Origin: Betaproteobacteria bacterium
GTDB lineage: Bacteria > Acidobacteriota > Terriglobia > Acidiferrales > UBA7541
DNA: 64,000 nucleotides
Direction of reading: 5' to 3'
Assembly (NCBI GenBank): GCA_903970165.1
Contig: CAJCHZ010000092.1
Span: 33,640-97,639, forward strand
This document shows positions 60,537-64,000 of this stretch, one piece after another (position 1 is the stretch's first letter; each line of letters starts with the position of its first letter). A program made the position numbers and the translations under genes. Below the pieces are notes generated by a model that saw nothing but the letters and a program-made list of their open reading frames with translations, ran no database searches and was not told where the DNA came from.

Positions 60537-60923
60537 GTGCCGACGTTTTCGCAACTAGTACGCATGGGACGTGAAAAAGTCCTGGTCAAGACGAAGTCGC
60601 CCGCGCTGGCGGGCTGCCCGGAGAAGCGCGGTGTGTGCATTCGCGTGTACACGCAGACGCCGAAGAAACCGAATTCCGCGTTGCGCAAAGTGGCGCGCGT
60701 GCGCTTGACGAATTCCGTTGAAGTGACGACATACATTCCCGGTATCGGCCACAACTTGCAGGAGCACTCGATCGTGCTCGTGCGCGGGGGCCGCGTGAAG
60801 GATTTGCCGGGAGTTCGCTATCACATCGTGCGCGGAACGCTGGACGCCGCGGGCGTCGAGAATCGCAAGCAGGGGCGCTCGAAGTACGGGGCGAAGCGGC
60901 CAAAGGCAGCGGCAGCAAAGTAA
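60537..60923 (+). CDS. rpsL: 30S ribosomal protein S12
   Basis: A 128-residue S12, from PTFSQLVRMGRE to the basic C-terminus RSKYGAKRPKAAAAK. The decoding-centre loop with TQTPKKPNSALRKVARVRL and the streptomycin-contact region GHNLQEHSIVLVRGGRVKDLPGVRYH (in parts) are intact. GTG 60537 is used because MPTFSQLVR begins there and AGAGGA lies 6 bases upstream; an ATG 46 codons earlier is not part of the protein. First gene of rpsL-rpsG-fusA-tuf. Confidence 0.97.
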   Translation: MPTFSQLVRMGREKVLVKTKSPALAGCPEKRGVCIRVYTQTPKKPNSALRKVARVRLTNSVEVTTYIPGIGHNLQEHSIVLVRGGRVKDLPGVRYHIVRGTLDAAGVENRKQGRSKYGAKRPKAAAAK

Positions 60924-60966
60924 GCAACGAATTCGGCAGCAAAGATTGAAGGAGCGATAAAGAGCA

Positions 60967-61437
60967 ATGCCACGCAAAGGACTTGTTTTCCGACGATCAC
61001 AGGCGACCGACCCGGTCTATGCCAGCGACATCGTGGAGAAGTTTATCTGCTCGATGATGTGGGAAGGCAAGAAATCCACGGCGCAGCGCGTGTTTTACGG
61101 TGCAATGGACCAGGTTGCGAAGAAGACGAACGACGACGCGCTGAAGATTTTCAAGAAGGCCATCGAGAACGTGAAGCCCACGCTGGAAGTGAAGACGCGG
61201 CGCGTCGGCGGCGCGAACTACCAGGTTCCTGTGGAAGTGAACCCGTTCCGGCGGCAGTCGCTGGCGATTCGCTGGCTGCTGCAGTATTCGCGGGAGCGCT
61301 CGGGCAAGACGATGATTGACAAGCTGGCGGATGAGTTGATTGACGCGGCGAATGCGCGCGGCGGGGCCATCAAGAAGAAGGAAGACGTTCACCGCATGGC
61401 GGAAGCGAATAAGGCGTTTGCGCACTATCGCTGGTAA
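60967..61437 (+). CDS. rpsG: 30S ribosomal protein S7
   Basis: A 156-residue S7: MPRKGLVFRR, DIVEKFICSMMWEGKKSTAQR (in parts), VKTRRVGGANYQVPVEV and a final AFAHYRW. It organises the 30S head and in some bacteria represses its own operon. GAAGGAGCG lies 10 bases before ATG 60967. Second in the str operon. Confidence 0.98.
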   Translation: MPRKGLVFRRSQATDPVYASDIVEKFICSMMWEGKKSTAQRVFYGAMDQVAKKTNDDALKIFKKAIENVKPTLEVKTRRVGGANYQVPVEVNPFRRQSLAIRWLLQYSRERSGKTMIDKLADELIDAANARGGAIKKKEDVHRMAEANKAFAHYRW

Positions 61438-61497
61438 GAGGCGCACGGTAGCAAGCGGATTTGCAGGGTGCGATAGAAAGAAAGTTTGAAATTGTAA

Positions 61498-63795
<2,298 letters not shown>

Positions 63796-63859
63796 CGCAG
63801 GGGAAGTAAAACGGTTTTGATTTAGTTGGTTTGCGAATTTTACTCAGGAGCAGAAGGCG

Positions 63860-64000
63860 ATGGCGAAGGAGAAATTCGAGCGCAGCAAGCCGCATTGCAA
63901 CATAGGGACGATCGGTCACATTGACCATGGCAAGACGACCCTGACGGCGGCGATTACGAAAGTGTTGTCGAAGCACAACCCGAAAGTGGCGTTTCGTGCG
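63860..64000 (+). CDS. tuf: Elongation factor Tu (3' truncated by window edge)
   Basis: The first 47 codons of EF-Tu: MAKEKFERSKPHCNIGTIGH and the P-loop GHIDHGKTTLTAAITKVL. The gene continues past the window. It is fourth in the str operon, 64 bases after fusA. AAGG lies just before the ATG. Confidence 0.96.
   Translation, partial: MAKEKFERSKPHCNIGTIGHIDHGKTTLTAAITKVLSKHNPKVAFRA

Overview
The window looks like chromosomal DNA of a free-living, GC-rich, Gram-negative bacterium, most probably an acidobacterium (Acidobacteriota, Terriglobia-like). This is inferred from protein types, not from an rRNA gene: winged-helix/TPR regulators of the CadC type, an ADOP/FtsX-type permease fragment, surface proteins with Ig-like repeats and a C-terminal membrane/lipobox tail, a GH44 glycosidase, PE-LIG-POL LigD with Ku, and many secreted proteins of unknown function. 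No rRNA or CRISPR array was seen, and reading by eye found no tRNA.

Layout. 1-4950: an RsbW-like kinase (cut by the left edge), an RsbV-like STAS protein, an Mla/Mce-type lipid ABC transporter (permease, ATPase, MlaD, auxiliary lipoprotein) and a convergent SpoIIE-type phosphatase. 5222-8029: a small membrane protein and a NarL-type two-component system. 8146-14415: a DNA-repair block with Ku and a MerR-TPR protein on the minus strand, then a HigB/HigA-like toxin-antitoxin pair reading directly into ligD, then a DUF72 gene that appears to start at ATT. 14699-20316: PilZ protein, a possible structured RNA with a strong terminator, a frameshifted HNH gene, small secreted or membrane proteins, dispersed palindromes and an inverted-repeat element. 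21049-25564: pentapeptide-repeat membrane protein, cupin, CadC-like TPR regulator. 25599-38856: TIM-barrel isomerase, acetyl-CoA synthetase and MFS transporter, TSUP and DUF1761 membrane proteins, glycolate oxidase genes glcF and glcE (glcD lies at 44765-46213), creatininase-like and MBL-fold enzymes, rpiA. 38885-49778: DUF1905, a large GH44 protein, YceI, DinB, a stretch of decayed genes, glcD, an intact VapBC-like pair and a large Ig-repeat lipoprotein. 49941-64000: a truncated permease, then the translation genes rplM-rpsI-rpsB-tsf-pyrH-frr, a membrane protein, a DUF3857 protein, an M28 peptidase, and the str operon rpsL-rpsG-fusA-tuf (cut by the right edge).

How the genes fit together. 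The strongest functional groupings are: partner-switching proteins flanking a lipid transporter; an NHEJ set in which a toxin-antitoxin pair shares the ligD transcript; a glycolate oxidase whose three subunits lie in three separate places, with acs and an MFS carrier nearby suggesting C2 metabolism; and two ribosomal/translation operons with recognisable sigma70-type promoters and terminators. Short GC-rich palindromes with a TAAAG/TGAAG-type centre are scattered between genes, including inside the rplM-rpsI-rpsB operon, and look like a REP-like family. No wholly new defence or mobile system could be identified with confidence; the best candidates for something undescribed are listed as findings.
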